Origin: Toxotes chatareus
Lineage: Eukaryota > Chordata > Actinopteri > Toxotidae
Direction: 5' to 3'
Length of the DNA: 64,000 nt
Assembly (NCBI GenBank): GCA_016801885.1
Contig: CM028884.1
Span: 20,570,864 to 20,634,863 of the forward strand
In this document: positions 61,590-64,000 of the stretch, piece by piece
Layout of the letters: every line of letters begins with the position of its first letter
Numbering within the stretch: position 1 is the stretch's first letter
Notes under the pieces: generated by a model
What the model was told of the DNA's origin: nothing
Databases searched by the model: none
What the model saw: only the letters and a program-made list of their open reading frames with translations
Position numbers and translations under genes: made by a program

Positions 61590-63640
61590 AGGGAATTAAA
61601 AAAAATTAAGCCGAGAGAATCTATGAGTCACCAGCTCATTACAGAAATCCTGTTTCTATCCAAGGAGAAAACAGGTTTAAAACACCCTATTAAAGAAAGA
61701 ATGAAGGGAAACCTTTTGTTGCTAATTCACAGAGGGTCGTCTTTTGAAGTGCTTCACTCCGCCATATTTTTACATTTTAACCATGCCACTTTAAGGGTAC
61801 TATTTCCAACACTCTAGATTTGAGGGATCTCTTGGATTTCGCACCTAAGATGAGGCACCATGGTCCAGTCCTGATAGCTGATCTAAAACAACAAGGATAA
61901 ACACATTAAGTATTGTGGAGGCTTTCTTCAGACAATCCATACAATAACAAGATCCACCAGACATCATGCAATCCTGTCACATTTTGCTAAATTAAATAAC
62001 TTTCTTTTATTGTCTCTCTCTCCGTGTCTGCCTCTCTGTTTGTCGCTCTCTTTCAAACAAAGGGATTTGAACAACTCAGGGTGTCATGGCTTTGTGCAAG
62101 TAATCATTCCCATGTGTACTGCTTTAGCAGGATTAGGGAAAATGCTTCTGATTCTCTGTCTCAACAGAACCATCAGTGCAATACAACAACACATACACTT
62201 TACATTATACAGTGGCATAGTATTGCCTTTACTATTTCATCTGGGTACTGTGGTATCAAATGACCATGGTCATTTAAAGTGTTGAGCTCTTAAGCTGAGC
62301 TTTGAGATAAAATTCATTAAGGCAGCCAAATTCATAAAAATGATGGAAAAATGAGGAAAAATCTCAGCCAGTCGTATGCTTATTTCACAGCTTGCTGCCA
62401 CTAGCAATACCCTCTCCTCTCAGTGGCTGAAACAGATCAAACTCAATAAATATAGGGTAGGCAGGTGAAATGTGTCAAGAGGCTTGACACTCAAGCCTAA
62501 TGAAATCCAAGAAGTGGCCAAAACCTAGAAGAATGAATTGGGTCTGACTGGTGGTGACTGGGGCTTATGAGAAGTGTTTCAGACATGAAAAAAGTGACAG
62601 AAGATATCAGAAATCCATCTTTCCATAAAATAAATAAAAATACACATATTAAATAATATGGAAGTCAACGTATAATGCAGGAAAAAACAAAAACATTGAT
62701 ATAAAATTCTTAAATCTCAGTTAGTGCTAGAAACCTAGTTTGACTATGTTTGAATGATAAGATAGAAACACCAATGATCTGATCCATTCTTTATTTTTAT
62801 TAAATCATATCAATTCTACAGAATGGCATAGGAGAACCTACAGTATTTCCCGGGAAAATATTGTGATGATCTGTTGTGTACTTCCCTCACATTAATTCAG
62901 AAACAAAAATGCTATGAGCTTAAGAACATTTTCCTAATATGACACTAGTCAGATGTTTTCAGTGTGATCTGACAGGCCAAGCCTGCTTATTAGTGTGTGC
63001 AGATAGTTTCATTTTTCTTCTGCTTTGACTCACTGGAGCACATAGAATCAGGCATTTTAACTGTATTAATGTAATGTATAATGTATTATAACTGTTCCTT
63101 CAGTGTCACTAAATCACATGGAAATATGCACTATTGATATGTAATCTGATGAATAAAGGGGAATGTCAGTGCTGGGACAGGTTTTTGCCTAAATTCATAT
63201 TGTACACCATCATCAATACACAAAATATACAATAATAAATAAACATTAATGTTCCAATGACTGTACCTTCTCTGTCTTCTGTACTTGACACAGACACTAT
63301 TTGAAGCGTCAAACTACGAAACAAAACAGTATCATTACCCACTATAATAAAACAGTATCACCCTCAGCCTGACTGCTCGCTAAACAATGTGACACATCTG
63401 CCAAAAGAGAGAAAGAAATGTGAAGACACACCACCTGTTAAATCTATGTGTAATAGCACTTAGCAGCACACCCTCTAAATTCATGCCCTAGCATGTGTAC
63501 TCATGAGCAATAAGAAAACTGTACAGTTTAGCATGTAGGCATTTGATCAATTGTGCCAATGAACAGCAGTGTACCTCCCCTAAGGATATTGGCGGGTGCT
63601 GAACAGAGGCTAAGTGGAAAGGTGGAGAGAGGAAGGTTGA

Positions 63641-63714
63641 GTCGATGGTGTTGGCTTTCTCAGCCCCGGGGCCTAACGTCAATGGTGTTCGCTTTCTCAG
63701 CCCCGGGGCCTAAC
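63641..63714. repeat. 37-bp tandem duplication, GC-rich
   Basis: Two adjacent 37-bp copies, 63,641-63,677 and 63,678-63,714, differ at only two positions. Each contains GCTTTCTCAGCCCCGGGGCC. The high identity suggests a recent duplication. It lies within pcdh17 intron sequence. Confidence 0.92.
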
Positions 63715-64000
63715 ACATTTAGAGAGCTAACTGACACACTTTGGATGTATTAGCCACAGTGAGCTCTGCCAACCTCTCCTCTTTTTCTGCAGCACCACCA
63801 GCTCCTCCTCCTCCTATCGCCGTCTGTCTGTCACAACAATCTCCTTTCCATGCAAGACTCAGGAATATGCCTTGTGTTTCAGCAACATTGCTTTAGCATT
63901 GATGTTCCTTTGTGCCCCAGCCAAATTGGTGTTTGCAGTCTAGACACTGGTTGCTTGTGTCTCTGTATGGATAAACATACGCGCACACACTAACACTCTC

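Larger units (their letters stand above)
51600..64000 (-). other. pcdh17 intron (partial), no further exon recognised
   Basis: The terminal exon is spliced, so the DNA at higher coordinates is intron of the same minus-strand gene at least up to the next exon. I looked on the minus strand for a phase-1 coding block with a GT donor and protocadherin-like sequence and did not recognise one. The region holds microsatellites, A and T runs and a 37-bp duplication, listed separately. A few locally GC-richer patches (56,745-56,930, 58,380-58,640, 60,780-61,020) look like possible conserved elements. A very small exon of under 60 bp could have been missed. Confidence 0.6.

Noticed and set aside
62258..62275. 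18-bp palindrome AAATGACCATGGTCATTT
   Set aside because: Perfect but isolated, and palindromes of this size occur by chance in a large genome; no associated feature was found.

Overview
The window looks like nuclear DNA from a teleost fish, probably a percomorph. It is AT-rich, almost entirely non-coding, and carries CA/GT microsatellites. It also holds degraded tRNA-derived SINEs and short non-autonomous repeats of kinds I know from spiny-rayed fish. The one gene part I can support is a vertebrate delta-2 protocadherin exon. I see no bacterial, phage, CRISPR or viral gene content.

Layout. (1) Positions 1-16,900 are gene-free DNA with a repeat remnant at 1,405-1,885, two SINE remnants near 12.3 and 13.6 kb, and several perfect short inverted repeats. 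(2) Positions 16,911-38,600 form a 21.7-kb repeat complex. Its core, 19,442-37,935, is a tandem array of a ~76-bp unit with about 240 copies. It is flanked on both sides by same-orientation pieces of one dispersed element, and the array starts inside the left piece. (3) Positions 38,600-~49,600 are gene-free sequence downstream of the protocadherin gene. (4) Positions 50,902-51,599 on the minus strand are the last coding exon of protocadherin-17 (pcdh17), with an intact stop and splice acceptor and a probable 3' UTR below it. (5) Positions 51,600-64,000 are the intron upstream of that exon, with microsatellites and a few candidate conserved patches but no recognisable further exon.

The gene is an adhesion receptor of the nervous system, so the 50 kb on its 3' side is probably part of its regulatory desert. 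The array is the most unusual object. Its unit is visibly a dimer of a ~38-bp half-unit, and the older half-unit form survives at the right edge. Variant units are zoned along the array, and nearly every copy keeps two CpG sites. Patches of scrambled units may be slippage products or assembly error. Whether the array does anything (nucleosome phasing, factor binding, transcription, heterochromatin) cannot be decided from sequence. No searches or alignments were run; family assignments rest on recognition and comparison by eye.
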